DNA of 64,000 bases, taken from the NCBI GenBank assembly GCA_017165825.1, contig CM029366.1:34691071-34755070 (forward strand), given 5' to 3'. The notes below the pieces were generated by a model. That model was not told the origin of the DNA. It saw only the letters and a program-made list of their open reading frames with translations, and ran no database searches. Origin of the DNA: Hepsetus odoe. Its lineage: Eukaryota > Chordata > Actinopteri > Characiformes > Hepsetidae. The position numbers and the translations under genes were made by a program. This document shows positions 1 to 10,500 of this stretch, piece by piece (position 1 is the first letter of the stretch; every line of letters starts with the position of its first letter).

Positions 1-190
1 TCCATTTCCTACTGTCCTCTGCATTTCTCTTTTACACCGCCCCCAAGCACTCACTCATCGCATCCCTCCTGTGTATGGAGGACGTAAGGGGAGATGGACT
101 CTATCCTTCGTCTATCTCCTAGGTCTTCAGGGTGTTAAGGACCAGGTTGTTGTCCTTTCACTACTTAGAGATGTCCTACCTCACACAAGT

Positions 191-402
191 TAAGTGAAAG
201 TGACTTTGTCATTGTAAACATGGCAGACGCTGAGCAAAAATGAAATACATCCTCTGTATCTGACTCACACACACGGTCCAGCAGGTGGCAGACATCTCCA
301 GCACCAGGAGAGCAGTGATGGGAACGGTACCTTCACCAAGGGAACCTAGGGGGAACCTACTGGTCTGGGACCTTCCAATCCTATGGCCTAGTCCCTAGAC
401 AC
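191..402 (-). repeat. tRNA-derived SINE, family B, old copy in camkv intron
   Basis: The stretch begins AAGTGAAAGTGAC and carries the family-B landmarks in reverse order: the GCAGCAGGTGGCAG block, the GAGCAGTGATGGGAACGGTACC block and the CCTATGGCCTAGTCC tRNA-like head. It is diverged and lies just upstream of the first visible camkv exon. The same family recurs at 24.2, 41.3, 49.6, 51.5, 55.0, 58.8, 60.8, 62.8 and 63.3 kb. Confidence 0.6.
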
Positions 403-628
403 GTAAACAGTCCAAAAACAATGCTAACTGCTAGCATCCCTATGAGATACTGATAGTATTTTAACAGCAGGTTTATGGCTATGAACCTGAAGATCAATAC
501 TCTGCAGCTGTTTAACATCTGGGTGAAGATCTGAGTCACTTCCCGTCAAGACAGGTTAAACCAGCCTGTCTTTATGGGCAGTGTGTGTGTGTCCTGTCAC
601 ATTTCTTCTATGATCTCTCTCTCTCCAG

Positions 629-1728
629 TTTGTCAGGAAACCCACCTTTTTATGACGATGCTGACGATGACGACTACGACAGTCACGACAAGAACCTGTT
701 CAGGAAAATCCTGTCTGGAGACTATGAGTTTGATTCCCCCTACTGGGACGACATCTCTGACTCGGGTAGGAGGACAGTGAGTGTCTCTCAGTGTGTGGAG
801 TTGCTGTCCTGTCTGTCTATACAGTAAAGTGTGTTTTGTGTTTCAGCTAAGAGCCTGGTGGCATCTTTAATGGAAGTGGATCAGGATCAAAGACTGACCG
901 CACAGGAGGCTATCAATCATGAGTGGTAGGAACTGAATACACCATTGTGTCTGCTCGGTCTGTGTAATCTAGCTAACTGACGACCTCCTGTAACACACCA
1001 CCCCTCTGTCCTGCAGGATATCTGGGAACGCTGCCTCAGACAAGAACATTAAAGATGGAGTTTGTGCTCAGATTGAGAAGAACTTTGCTAAAGCCAAGTG
1101 GAAGGTGAGGGTATAAATGACATATTCTTTTCATTCACCACGCCAGGCATATTGGGCAGGAGGGTGATCAATGTGAGTCAAGTTCTTACAGATATTAAGA
1201 TGACAAATAAAACTAATAATTTAAAAAGAAACTGCTGAAATGTGTTGTAATGACAAAAACATTTGTCTCCAGCTAAATAAGATTTTCTTCAGAAGTTATA
1301 AGCCCTTTTCGAAGTAAAAGACCAAAGTGAAAGTGGAGGGATGGCGGTGTACAGATTCAACGCAGTGTAACTGAAGGGTTTTAATTTTGTTTCTGTTGGG
1401 TTGTTTAAAGTTTTTAGTGACATTACCTTATTTAAAGACTCTGACTGGACCCATCTGGAAAGTGGACCTACTGTGTGTCTCCTGTTTGGTGCAGAAAGCC
1501 GTGAGGGTGACCACCTTAATGAAGAGGCTCCGAGCTCCAGACCAGAGTGACTCTGGGGCATCCAGTCCTGCTTTAGGGACCTTGGTGGGGCCCGTTCCCT
1601 TAAGTGCCGCTACCGAGCCCCCCCGCAGCTCTACGGAGGTGAAGATAGAGGAGGCAGCTGGTCCAGCTCGATGTAACGGAGAGGTGCCTCAGCTGAGCGT
1701 GGAGCCCAGAGAGGAGCAGAACGGCTAA
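629..1728 (+). CDS. camkv: CaM kinase-like vesicle-associated protein, C-terminal exons (partial gene)
   Basis: Four coding exons join in phase: 629-765, 847-925, 1017-1104 and 1495-1728 (stop TAA at 1726-1728), all with GT-AG borders. The peptide holds the C-lobe of a CaMK-type kinase fold, including LSGNPPFYDD, EFDSPYWDDIS and HEWISGNAASDKNIKDG. It then has the basic segment AVRVTTLMKRLRAP that follows the kinase domain, and a low-complexity tail. SGNPPFY, the acidic DDADDDDYD insert and HEWISGNAASDKN fit CAMKV rather than CAMK1 or PNCK. CAMKV is a kinase-dead, calmodulin-binding protein of neuronal vesicles and synapses (family knowledge). The alanine-rich tail repeats of mammals are absent, so the C-terminal tail is short. 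Start, N-lobe and most of the catalytic region lie upstream of the window. Which teleost paralogue (a or b) this is cannot be decided. Confidence 0.93.
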
Positions 1729-1862
1729 TGGGCCAAACCGGCACTCTCTGTACATACGTTACCACTGTCACTCCGTCCACGCCCACCCTGCTCTTCCTGC
1801 TTGTCCCTGTGTCCCCCACCTGTCCACTGACAGTGCAGACATCATAAAATGATATTAATAAA
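1729..1862 (+). other. camkv: camkv 3' UTR with proximal polyadenylation signal
   Basis: The stretch directly follows the camkv stop codon and ends with AATAAA at 1857-1862, the first canonical polyadenylation signal. A second AATAAA at 4610-4615, followed by a GT-rich stretch, could serve a longer 3' UTR that would include the repeats at 2.9-3.7 kb. Confidence 0.6.
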
Positions 1863-2924
1863 GATCTTTTAGTTCAGATGTTTTTTGTTAAAGAAAAAAC
1901 AAGGATTTAAACTCAGTATTGAGTTTAAACAACAGTTTCAGGATCCAGGATCAGGATCAGAACAATCCAAACAACTGTGTGTGTGTGTGTGTTCAGAAAC
2001 ACACACTGTGAAAAACTGTTCAATCCAGGGAAACCCTGAATCACCTGCTTAAACAGGAATTGCACTCCGGAATTCTTTCTGCTCTGCGGAGAAAGAGAAT
2101 CTGTCCCGATCCAGTTATTTCGGTTCAAAATGTCCAGAATATAGTTTTAAACATGCAAAACTCAAAGCTTCTGAAGAAGGTCCACTCTGACCAGTTCAAT
2201 GTCCTTTTGCTTGTTTGTTCTTTGATATTCCCTGAATATGGAGTGGAATTTCACTTTAAGATCATGTGAGTTTTAGGCATGTAATTCAGGTGTGTAATTA
2301 AAGGATATTTTTCTCCACAGTGGTTCTAACTTAAAAGTCAAATCACATGAACACACATCATTAAGATCAAGTGTGCCGGTTCTCACACACTGGAAATGTT
2401 CTGTTCAGCTGTTTTAATTAAGGTTAGAATTAAAAAGAGCAGGAATATGTAACGAGGTCATGTAAAGGTAAAACCCTCCCTTCATCACCCCCCGCCCCAT
2501 CCTCACTGTACACCTGTCCCCACTGTCTCTCCTCTGCGTCTCTGTGGTGTCTTACCTAAGCAGCACCTAGTCTCCCGAACTTTAACCCCTGAACTCTGCT
2601 AGCCAAGAGGCCGTCACTCTGATCTGCTTAATCTCCTAATTATGTGCCCTGTGTGGTTGTGGTGTTTTGACTGCAGAGGAAATCCTCGTCCTCATGCGTT
2701 TGCTGTATTTTCTCATGGAGAAAAAAAGGCCAAACTCAATCAAGCCTTGGAGATTTAAAGCTAAAAAACACTGGCAGGATGTTCACTGACCGTCTTCAGT
2801 TTAGTTTACAGTGATGGAGAGGTTCTTCAGTCTGATTCACAGAGAGAAATAAACATTAAAGTTATTACAGTTAGTCATGAAATCAGCAATGAGGAATACT
2901 GAGGCTGATCTTCGTTGTTTCAGA
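1863..2924. other. Non-coding DNA downstream of camkv
   Basis: I see no exon here. There is a short (GT)n run near 1977-1991 and otherwise single-copy-looking AT-moderate DNA. It may be part of a long camkv 3' UTR if the polyadenylation signal at 4610 is used. Confidence 0.4.
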
Positions 2925-3735
2925 GATTCAGAGTGAGAAATACTCAGGGTGACGGTGAGTGTGGGAGAGAGGAGAAGAAGAGAGTGCAGGCAGGTAGGAA
3001 CGGGTGGAGAAGAGTGACAGGAGTGATCTGTGACAGGTACCAGCAAGAGTGAAAGGGAAGCTTTACAGGATGGTAGTGAGACCAGCTATGTTATTTGGGT
3101 TGGAGACGGTAGCGAAAACAGCTATGTTATATAGGCTGGAGATGGTAGTGAGGCCAGATATGTTACATGGGTTGGAGACAGTAATGAAAAAAACAGTCAG
3201 TGGAGCTGGAGGTGTCGGAGTTAAGGATGCTGAAATTTGCATCAGGAGGGATGAGGATGGACAGGATTAGGGACGAGTGGGGTGGTGGTGGTCTAGTGGT
3301 GGTTGTCTAGTGGTGGTACTTGCCTACGGACCTACGGATCCAGAGGTCCCCGGTTCGAATCCCACCTCCAGCACTACCACCACTGGGTCCCTGAGCAAGA
3401 CCCTTAACCCTGAGTGTCTCCAGGGGGACTGTCCCTGTAATCAGGACATGGAAGTGGCTCTGGATAAGAGCGTCTGCTAAATGCCGTAAATGTAAATGTA
3501 AATGAGTATATTATAGGTTTGGAGAAAAGTGAAAGAAGCAAGACTGTGCTAGTTTCTCCAGAGGAGAGAAAAGGAGAATATCAGGAGAAGGATGTTGAGG
3601 ATTAAGCTGCCAGGAAAGAGGAGAAGAGGAAGGACAAAGAGGAGGATTATGGATGTGGTGAGAGAGGACATGCTGGTGATCAGAGTGAAACAGGAAGATG
3701 CAGAGGACAGGAAGACATGGAGATAGATGATCCAC
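2925..3735 (+). mobile_element. RTE-like LINE fragment (ORF2 C-terminal end), split by a SINE
   Basis: Two pieces, about 2925-3277 and 3505-3735, read in sense as the 3' end of the non-LTR element ORF. They encode GKLYRMVVRPAMLFGLETV, then RKEEKRKDKEEDYGCGERGH-type text and the GRCRGQEDMEI tail, with frameshifts. The GTVVRPAMLYGLETV and GRPKRRFMDVVREDM signatures seen in the other copies (38.7, 48.7 and 51.9 kb) identify the family. It is a dead 5'-truncated copy. A family-A SINE (3278-3504) interrupts it. Confidence 0.75.
3278..3504 (+). repeat. tRNA-derived SINE, family A
   Basis: The tRNA-like head has an A-box-like TGGTCTAGTGG and a B-box GGTTCGAATCC. It is followed by a body (CACCACTGGGTCCCTGAGCA) and the tail GGATAAGAGCGTCTGCTAAA ending in (TGTAAA)n. 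The A-box region is duplicated in tandem (GTCTAGTGGTGGTTGTCTAG). It interrupts an RTE-like LINE fragment. Confidence 0.85.
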
Positions 3736-4732
3736 TGTGGATACGCCTAACATGAGCACCTGGAAGAAGAATAAATATCAGAGGCACTTTAGAGGGAAGA
3801 CGGGTTTGATTGAATTTGACCGTGAATCTGTGTTAATAGGTGTGAACTGTAGTTTGTGCTGTATTTTCAAAAGCACTGCAAAAAACACTGAACACAGCAG
3901 GCGCCGTGTCCTTTCACAGTTAAAACAAGTCCCTCAGCGGCTCCTTCATGATGTTTAATGTGCAGTAAAAACTGAGCAATATCTCTATTGCTGTGATACT
4001 GTGAACCTGCCATACTGGTGACGTATACGTTCTGCCAACTCCACGACCTACACACTTCTCAATTCTACATTAAATTAAAGGAACAGTTCAGCTCTACAGG
4101 CACATGAACCCCAGGACTGCAGGACTGATCTGGGATCAGATTCCTCCATATTTAGGACTGATTCTAGATCAGCTCCTGAAAACGCCCTGTTGAGTAAAAA
4201 GTCTGGAGTAAGTCCTACAGTGTCCTAAACCACACCCCCACATCTGATCCACCTTCATGAAGATCTGGAGGAGGTCTGAGAGACGTTTTAGGGAGAAAAG
4301 ATTTGGGGAACCCTGCTTGCTGAACTGCTCCTTTAACAAACTTTATAACGAACTGCTTTTATTCTCATCTGACTTTTTTTCTGAGTTAATTTGATGGGAG
4401 TAGCTGATCACTTTTTCTGTGGCTGCTCTGTTTGGTCTCCAGGTTCTCTGAGCAGGTTTTCTTAATTTGTTTGTTTTTCACACATTAGCTATTTATAACT
4501 GAATCTACACTCAGTCTGGCGTCTTTTGGTGTATGGATACAGTGATTTAAAGCACTTTCAAAGGTAGACTCACTTTTCTGTGTCATGTTTGTGTTTGAAT
4601 TGAATCTGAAATAAAAGCATTGCTTAAGTGTTCAGTGTGTTCTGGTCTCTGATTTTAAGGGAAAATAAATTATTTCTACATTTCAGACTAGAAGTACAAG
4701 AATAGGAGTATTACCATAGCAGGTTACCATAT
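3736..4732. other. Non-coding DNA with a distal polyadenylation signal
   Basis: I see no exon and no clear repeat. AATAAA lies at 4610-4615 and is followed by a GT-rich stretch, a good 3'-end signal that may mark an alternative long camkv transcript. Confidence 0.35.
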
Positions 4733-5195
4733 AAAGGAGAAAAGGACCTTTACCGATTGGCTAGACAGAGAGACAGATCTGGGAAAGATGTGCAGCAGGT
4801 CAGGACGAAGATAGAAATGAAAATGTACTCACAGGTGAACAGAGCGTGTGGAACAGATGGAAGGAGAACTTTGAGGGGCTGATGAATGAAGAAAATGAAA
4901 GAGAGAGAGAAGATTGGAGAGTGAACAAGGAAGTGCAGCAAATAAACAAGATGGAAGTAAGGGCAGCGATGAAGAGGATGAAGAATGGAAAGCCTGTTGG
5001 TCCAAATGACATACCAGTGGAAGCATGGAGATGTTTAGGGGAGATTGCAGTTGAGCTTCTGACCAGATTGTTTAATACAATCTTGGAAAGTGGGAGGAGC
5101 CTGAGGAGTGGAGGAGAAATGTACTGGTGCCGATCTTCAAGAATAAGGGTGATGAACAGAGCTGTAGTTACTATAGAGGGATAAAGTTGATCAGA
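4733..5195 (+). mobile_element. RTE-like LINE fragment (ORF2, region before and into the RT domain)
   Basis: The + strand encodes the stretch LYRLARQRDRSGKDVQQV, then WKENFEGLMNEENERERE, then the RT-entry motif MKNGKPVGPNDIPVEAW and the LLTRLFNTILES segment. It breaks off after the GIKLI-like text near 5190. Frameshifts show that it is dead. Its first 200 bp are repeated in inverted orientation at 5215-5440. Confidence 0.75.
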
Positions 5196-5214
5196 TACAG
5201 CATGAAGTAAATGT

Positions 5215-5445
5215 TTATTTGCTGCACTTCCTGGTTCACTCTCCTCACAATATCTAATCTTCTCTCTCTCTCATTTTCTCCTTCCATCTGCTCAACACGC
5301 TCTGTTCACCTGTGAGTACGTTTCCATGTCCATCTTTAATCGTCCTGACCTGCTGCACATCTTTCCCAGATCTGTCTCTCTGTCTAGCCAATCGGTAAAG
5401 GTCCTTTTCTCCCTCTTTACTGTCCAACCTCTCATACATAGACAC
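5215..5445 (-). mobile_element. RTE-like LINE fragment, inverted partner of the copy at 4.7 kb
   Basis: The minus strand encodes LDSKEGEKDLYRLARQRDRS, then GKDVQQVRTIKDGHGNVLTG and SRWKEKM. This is the same ORF2 region as 4733-4945 but on the opposite strand, forming an inverted repeat with a spacer of about 270 bp. Confidence 0.75.
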
Positions 5446-5840
5446 ACAGCCAAATGATGTTAAAGCTTCAGAACATCAATGACTGTTTTGGTGATGCCAC
5501 TCACACTGAAGTTATAAGGAGTGTTTCAAGTAGCACTGATTTCTGAATGATGTGGCCAATCAGAACAGAAGTCATTTATAATCATCACTCTTAAAGGCAC
5601 AGCATTAGTTTACCATATTTTCTTTTAAGAAAGAGAGGCTGGAAATTGGTGTTAAATTGGCCCAATAAAATGGTTGAATAATCAAAGATGTATTCCTTCT
5701 TACACACACACACACACACACGAATTAACGGCTGGTATGTAATAAATTAATCCATTGTGAATCTATGTTATTAGCGAAACGGGTATGTTTGTTATGATAT
5801 AATTATATTTTATTATAGAATTTTTATTTGATTTTTTTTA
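5446..5840. other. Upstream flank of rbm6
   Basis: The stretch is AT-rich DNA with a short (CA)n at about 5702-5721 and no coding signal. It contains whatever proximal promoter elements rbm6 has beyond those listed separately. Confidence 0.4.
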
Positions 5841-5928
5841 GATAAATAAAAGCCCCAGGACTTCTTTCTTTTCCGCCTCTGCGACTTTCTTCCGGTAGCC
5901 ATTAGCCTGCTGACAGTAAGGAAGGAAG
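5841..5928 (+). promoter_or_regulatory. rbm6: Likely rbm6 promoter / first non-coding exon
   Basis: A TATA-like GATAAATAAAAG (about 5841-5852) precedes a pyrimidine tract CTTCTTTCTTTTCC (5861-5874), like the 5' end of a housekeeping/TOP-type mRNA, and an ETS-like CTTCCGG at 5889-5895. A donor GTGAGC follows exon position 5928. The next coding exon (7547) has the expected rbm6 N-terminus, so this is most simply exon 1 (5' UTR). The exact transcription start is not visible. Confidence 0.55.
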
Positions 5929-5990
5929 GTGAGCGCATTATAAACTGCTCTTTCTGCCCGGATCAGTGTTTAATGTGTGTTTAGTTTTCG

Positions 5991-5992
<2 letters not shown>

Positions 5993-6076
<84 letters not shown>
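5993..6076. repeat. (GT)n microsatellite, about 42 units
   Basis: It is a pure GT tract 65 bp inside the first intron of rbm6. Pure alternating purine-pyrimidine tracts of this length can adopt Z-DNA (established knowledge). Confidence 0.95.
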
Positions 6077-6077
<1 letters not shown>

Positions 6078-6509
6078 GGTCCGCTGTTGAACTGTTTGTT
6101 TCTCAGAAGATTTGATTTTGTTACAGGCCGAGCCGCCGAGTGAAGCTAACATTAGCCACTGTTCTAATTATTCGCGCCACCTTAAAAGCCCGCTCACGGA
6201 GCTGTTTAAGGTGGAACGGAACATTTGATCAGTGTTTTTCTGTAGTTACAATTTCATTCTCAGCGAGTCGACACGTCCCCCGGAGCGGCCTCTGAGTTTA
6301 AGGGTTAATCTCTAAATCCTGACGCTCGTTAGCGTTAGCTCGCCTGTTCGCAGGCTCAGGAGGTCAATGGATCAAGTGATGACGTGCAGATATTAGGAAA
6401 TCAAAACAAGCAGCTAGAGATCAGAGTGTTGATCAGACACCTCATTTTAATCGACGTTGTTCAGCCTTTCAGAAACCAAGATGCATGCAAAAAATACAGA
6501 TTCACATCA

Positions 6510-6510
<1 letters not shown>

Positions 6511-6546
<36 letters not shown>
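6511..6546. repeat. (CA)n microsatellite
   Basis: It is a pure CA tract of 18 units in rbm6 intron 1. Confidence 0.95.
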
Positions 6547-6548
<2 letters not shown>

Positions 6549-7546
6549 ACAAACCAAGTGATTACAGATACAGCTCAGTAAAATTCCAAAAAGCCTCACT
6601 GTTCGCACAAATACAGTAACGTTCACACAAACCTTACAAATAAGCCCAGATTCCTACAGAAGCACACCTCCACCTTTTCCTTAAACATCCATAAACCTCT
6701 CCTGAACCACACGCCTCTTTTCTGAAGAACATTTCATTTTATCCAAGAAGAGATGGAGATGAAGAAACCACACGGAGGTAGATCCTTCAGGTTAAGTTGG
6801 GTCAGTAAAAAAGTCGTTTGGGTCTCCTGTGAGGCAAAAGGCCAAAATCCAAACCTCAGACAGCACTTTTAACAAAGTCGGGTCATCAGGAACAGACGTG
6901 GCTCTTCTGCGCGAGTGATTTGTGTTTGAAGGGCAGGATAAATAACGGAAGTGCCTAAAAGCTGATCTTGGATCAGAACCAGGGGCGACCTTCCAACCTC
7001 AGGGTTTGGATGTTTTTAGTCTTCTCTTCTGACGCTTTCAGCAGATGATTCAACATCCTAGTGACTCTTCAGTGGTCTGGTTTCCAAAGCGGTTTTCTTT
7101 ACAAGACGGACAGGTTACAAGAATGAAGGACAGCTGTGGACACAGCTGACTGATGTTTGTCTCTTTGGATAATTAATGACATAAATGTGAGTTCTTGTCT
7201 GGGTGGAGAATCAGAGCTTTTTTTTTTTTTTTTTCACCCATTACTGCTAGTCCTGGAGGTCCGGTGTCTCCACGCCTTGTTCCACTCATCTCATAATCGG
7301 CAGGTTTAGTGAGTGTGTTTGAGGAGGTATCTACTGAACTGGACACGAGCTCTACAGGGTCGTGTGGTCTCTTGAACCTCAGAACAGTCTCTTATCTTAA
7401 TAATGCTTGTCCAAAACAACGGCAGTGTTTAGGAATTAATTTCCAACAGATTTATTCACAGTAATTTTGTTTGCAGGTTGATATTGTTTGTACGCACGCA
7501 AGAGGTTGCAAGTTAGAGGTGAGTTCTTCAGAAAAGTGGGACCACC

Positions 7547-10500
7547 ATGTGGAATGGTTCAAGATCTGGTCCACGTGGAGGGATGCCTTTTCGGTAAGAC
7601 TGATCGTTGTTTTTTGTCCTAATTGACTGTTTGCCTTGTTTGAACTGCATGTTCTAAATGCCTGCACACACACACACGAAGCCAAAGAACAAAGTCATGC
7701 AGGACAGGTTTAGCAATACAGAATAGTTCCAATTCTCCAGAAGGTGAGCAAAATTGTGCTCAAAGATTGGAGTTTTTTTGACTGTTTAATCCCAGTCACC
7801 TCTCTTCACTTCACCTCTGCTTCCTCTCACAATCCAACAAAATTTCAAAGTAAAACCAAAAAGGTAAGAAGAACTTTAGGTTTTGTCCTCAACCAATGTT
7901 CATTGCAGGGTTTTACATTTTTCTTGTTTCATTCTAACTTTCATTGTTTTTCCCTTCAAGACATGAAGCAGAATGGTCACTTTACGGGTGGTGGTGGTCT
8001 AGTGGTAGGATACTTTACTATGGACCTGTGTTTCAAGAGGTCCCAGGTTGGAATCCCACCTCCAGCACTACCACCACTGGGTCCCTGAGACCCTGAACCC
8101 TGAGTGTCTCCAGGGGGGACTGTCCCTGTACTCAGGACATGGAGGTCTCTCTGAAGAAGAGCATCTGATAAATGCTGTAAATGGGGAAAAAAGATCAAAA
8201 CATTTACAGCATTTAGCAGACGCTGTGATCCAGAGCGATTTACAGCAGTGCTTTATTTCCACATTTGATCTTCATATTAGTTACCAGATCAGCTACAGCT
8301 AATTAACTATTATAGCCTAAGCAACAAACGTAGTAACCCTGTGAAAAGTGCTTTATTTGTTTGTTTTTTTTATATTAAATAAGAGTTATAAGATGAAAAG
8401 AGAGAGCAGAGGTTTCTTGAGGAAGGGAAAAGAGAGGTAGGAGAGTGGATGGTTTGGGAGGGTTAGTCCCTGAGAAACTCCATGAACAGGTGGGTCTTTA
8501 GTCGACGTTTGAAGACAGCAAGGGACTCCGCAGTTCTGACCATCAGGGGGAGTTCGTTCCACCACTGAGGGGCCAGAACTGAGAAGAGTCTTGATGCAGG
8601 TCTTCCTCTTTTTGTCGACGGTGGGGGTTCAAGACGAGCAGTGTTAGATAGTCTGACAGGACGAGAAGAGACTCAGTGTTTGATTAGAGCAGACAGGGAA
8701 GATGGTGCAAGGCTGTTAGTGGCCTTGTTAGAGTTTTAAATCTGATACGAGCAGCCACCGGGAGCCAGTGTAGGTCCTGCAGCAGAGGAGTGGAAGAAGA
8801 GAACTTGGGATGGTTGAAGACGAGTCTTGCAGCAGCGTTTTGAATCAGTTGTAGTGGTCTTGTTGCCTTCAGTGGAAGACCTGCCAGATCTTAAATGTCC
8901 AAAACAAACGCCTGCTCATCCAAACCCTGCCTCGGCTCCGTCCGAACACACAAGGATTTACACACATCACCAGCTGAAAGATAGTTGGTCCATATTTTAT
9001 GTGTAATAGAATAATGAAGTGACTCTGGACTAGACGACGGCTCGTTAGTGAGCACGTGTTCATGTTTCTGTTGTTTTTGAGTATAGGACAATGCAGGAGA
9101 TGGTAGTAGCAGATCAGATGCTCAGACAGCAGTAAGAAAAGGTAGCATTATGCGAAAACATTTTTTTTTTAATAGTATTTATTTTTGGTCTGGAATCTTC
9201 ACCATTTGCTGTTGGTGTTTATCACCTGCTCAACTGAATAACACATCTGGTAGTAGGTGTGAATGAAAAGCAAATCAAGATCGAGATCCAGTGGGTTTTG
9301 AGCATGCTGTACATTAAAACTACAGTAGAGATTTCATTTTGTTAAAACCTCAGATTTCTAGAGCACTTTTTATCTGTGGTCTTATGTTTAGAGAAGAGGG
9401 TTTGTGACTGGAGTGTTGGGGGTTTGATCCCTAGGACCAGCAAGAAAAATGTGGGCAGGTGGGGGTGAACAGCCATGGATGCAGGAGCAGTAAATTGTTG
9501 AAGTGCCCTCAGGGACAAACACTCACCCCCCATAACTGTCCCCAGGTATTACAGCCCACTGCTCCTTCACTAGTGGGTGGTAGTCTAGTGGCAGAATACT
9601 TTCCTTTGGATCAGGGTTACACATGTCGCATCAAACGTTTGTCAAGATATCCTCCACTAAAAGTAAAAGCGGTTGTGGGATCACACTCGCTGTGGTGGTC
9701 ATTCAGAACGACCGTCACTCTCAAATATTGTTTGGGGAGGATTGAATTTTTGTTGTCACTTTTTCAAAGAAACTTGTGTTGCCAGGTGATAAAGCAAGCA
9801 ATGTCTTCACAGTGGGGACCATCGAGGGGAGATGTTTGAAGGAAGAGATGGACCCATTCCTGGCTTCAGAGGACGGGATGGAATGAACATGGGTGCCGGT
9901 TCTCAGGATCGGCCACCAATGGACATGAGGAGGTTCGATTGTCCACCAGATATGATGGGACGTAACATAGGCCTTCTTGACAGAGGAAGAGAACCTCCTC
10001 GTGACTTCTTCAGGCCCGGAGATGAAATTGACATGAATTTCAGAAGACGTTTTGAGATGGAAGCCCGAAATAACCCGCACAATGCTCCTGGTTTTATAGG
10101 GCAAGGTAGACCTCCAATGGATATGGGAGGCAGAGACATGCAGGTTAGGAATATGAGGGGGCCTGATAATCAATTCATGGACATGAGGGACAGATTTAGA
10201 ATGGACATGCCAGGTTTCAATATGTCTCCTATGGACATTAGAAGAAGGGGAGCTATGGAACCTATGGACAGAAATGACAACTTGAGAGAAAGGGAGAGGT
10301 CACAGATGGGTAGGAATGATGCTGATCGCTTTGGTATGGACATGCCTCCGCGGGAAAGACCGTTGATGGAGTTTGAGACACGAGGTTTTGCCCCTCCGTT
10401 AAATCCCAGAGGAAGGTTTGACTCTGATGTGGATTTTAGGAATCGTATGGGATCTTCAGCTGACTTTCGGGACAGAGCATCTCCGATGTTTCGAGACAAT

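Larger units (their letters stand above)
5929..7531 (+). other. rbm6: rbm6 intron 1 (non-coding)
   Basis: The intron runs from donor GTGAGC at 5929 to the acceptor before the ATG exon. Two acceptors are possible: CAG ending at 7476, which has the better pyrimidine tract, or CAG ending at 7531. The intron carries an 84-bp (GT)n at 5993-6076, a (CA)n at about 6511-6546 and a T16 run near 7219. No other feature is seen. Confidence 0.5.

Noticed and set aside
3340..3370. Candidate tRNA gene (B-box GGTTCGAATCC)
   Set aside because: The B-box belongs to a dispersed SINE. The sequence does not fold into a complete cloverleaf, and the same text recurs at ten other sites.
5970..6152. Poly-(His-Thr) open frame
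   Set aside because: It is the translation of a GT/CA microsatellite, not a gene.
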